This document shows positions 6,079 to 6,181 of a DNA stretch of 6,181 bases, one piece after another; positions within the stretch are counted from its first letter, which is position 1, and every line of letters begins with the position of its first letter. The position numbers were made by a program, and so were the translations under genes. The stretch comes from Bacteroidales bacterium. Its GTDB lineage: Bacteria > Bacteroidota > Bacteroidia > Bacteroidales > UBA932. Below the pieces are notes generated by a model. The model had not been told where the DNA came from and did not search any database. It saw nothing but the letters and a program-made list of their open reading frames with translations. The DNA lies in the NCBI GenBank assembly GCA_016295245.1, contig JAEDLO010000090.1, positions 1 to 6,181 of the forward strand. Reading direction: 5' to 3'.

Positions 6079-6136
6079 CACCTGCGCACCCAAGATGCCC
6101 CACAGGTACTTCTGGCAGGGGTCAAGCGCGCAGGTG
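6079..6136. repeat. Palindromic cloverleaf-like repeat, copy 3
   Basis: The outer stem CACCTGCGC (6079-6087) and GCGCAGGTG (6128-6136) is perfect. The first arm GCACC-CAA-GATGC is as in copy 1. The middle arm around AGGTACTT carries one further mismatch, and the GGG-TTA-CCC arm is lost (GGGGTCAAGC instead). The right flank AATGACAAAAC matches copy 1, while the left flank differs. It is the most worn of the three inside. Confidence 0.8.
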
Positions 6137-6155
6137 AATGACAAAACTTCACTGA

Positions 6156-6177
6156 GGACCCATTAGAGCTATGTCTG
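6156..6177 (+). repeat. 22-bp direct repeat, copy 2
   Basis: Identical to the 22 bp at 5957-5978, 199 bp downstream, and again behind a palindromic element with the same AATGACAAAAC right flank. The window ends 4 nt later, so the array may continue. Confidence 0.85.
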
Positions 6178-6181
6178 GGGC

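Noticed and set aside
5873..6136. Palindromic elements as integron attC sites
   Set aside because: I do not see the paired RYYYAAC and GTTRRRY core sites at the ends, and there are no cassette ORFs between the elements.
5873..6136. Repeats as intrinsic terminators
   Set aside because: No T-run follows the stems, and the multi-arm design with three copies goes beyond a terminator.
5873..6136. Repeated peptide on the minus strand (CAGNPLQKYL, then GILGAQVID) in all three copies
   Set aside because: Copies 1 and 2 have TGA between the two halves where copy 3 has TGG. The frames do not join into an ORF, and the similarity follows from the DNA repeat itself.

Overview
The window looks like chromosomal DNA from a member of the Bacteroidota, most likely a GC-rich gut or rumen Bacteroidales. 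Three things point there: promoters of the Bacteroidota type (TAnnTTTG -7 box with a TTTG-like -33 box), no clear Shine-Dalgarno sequences, and gene families typical of the group (a FISUMP-type lipoprotein, a DUF2807 protein, a GH88 enzyme fused to DUF2264). The genus cannot be fixed from this sequence.

Layout. Positions 1-27 may hold the first nine codons of a gene leaving the window on the minus strand. Positions 28-342 are non-coding except for promoters. A surface lipoprotein with the Fibrobacter succinogenes major paralogous domain follows at 343-1455 (+). Facing it, with only 17 nt between the stop codons, is a large periplasmic two-module carbohydrate enzyme at 1473-3821 (-): an N-terminal GH88 unsaturated glucuronyl hydrolase with all key active-site residues, and a C-terminal DUF2264 module. 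Its promoter overlaps a divergent promoter for a two-gene unit: a secreted DUF2807 beta-solenoid protein (3892-4617, +) and, 3 nt later, a MoeB/ThiF-type E1-like adenylyltransferase (4621-5424, +).

The last 757 nt contain no intact gene. Positions 5538-5817 (-) hold what reads as the wreck of a YbhG/YbhF/YbhSR-type exporter: a stub of an HlyD-like membrane fusion protein joined directly to the Walker A region of an ABC ATPase, then, in another frame, a possible C-terminal end of an ABC-2 permease. From 5873 to the window edge there are three copies of a palindromic, cloverleaf-like element of about 60-70 bp, two of them followed by the same 22-bp sequence. I do not recognise this family, and it is the least explained structure here.

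How the genes work together. The GH88-DUF2264 enzyme should act in the periplasm on uronic-acid-containing oligosaccharides, but no SusC/SusD, lyase or sulfatase partner is in view. The lipoprotein is probably exported. The adenylyltransferase acts in the cytoplasm on a ThiS- or MoaD-like sulfur carrier that is not in this window. No single pathway joins all the genes.
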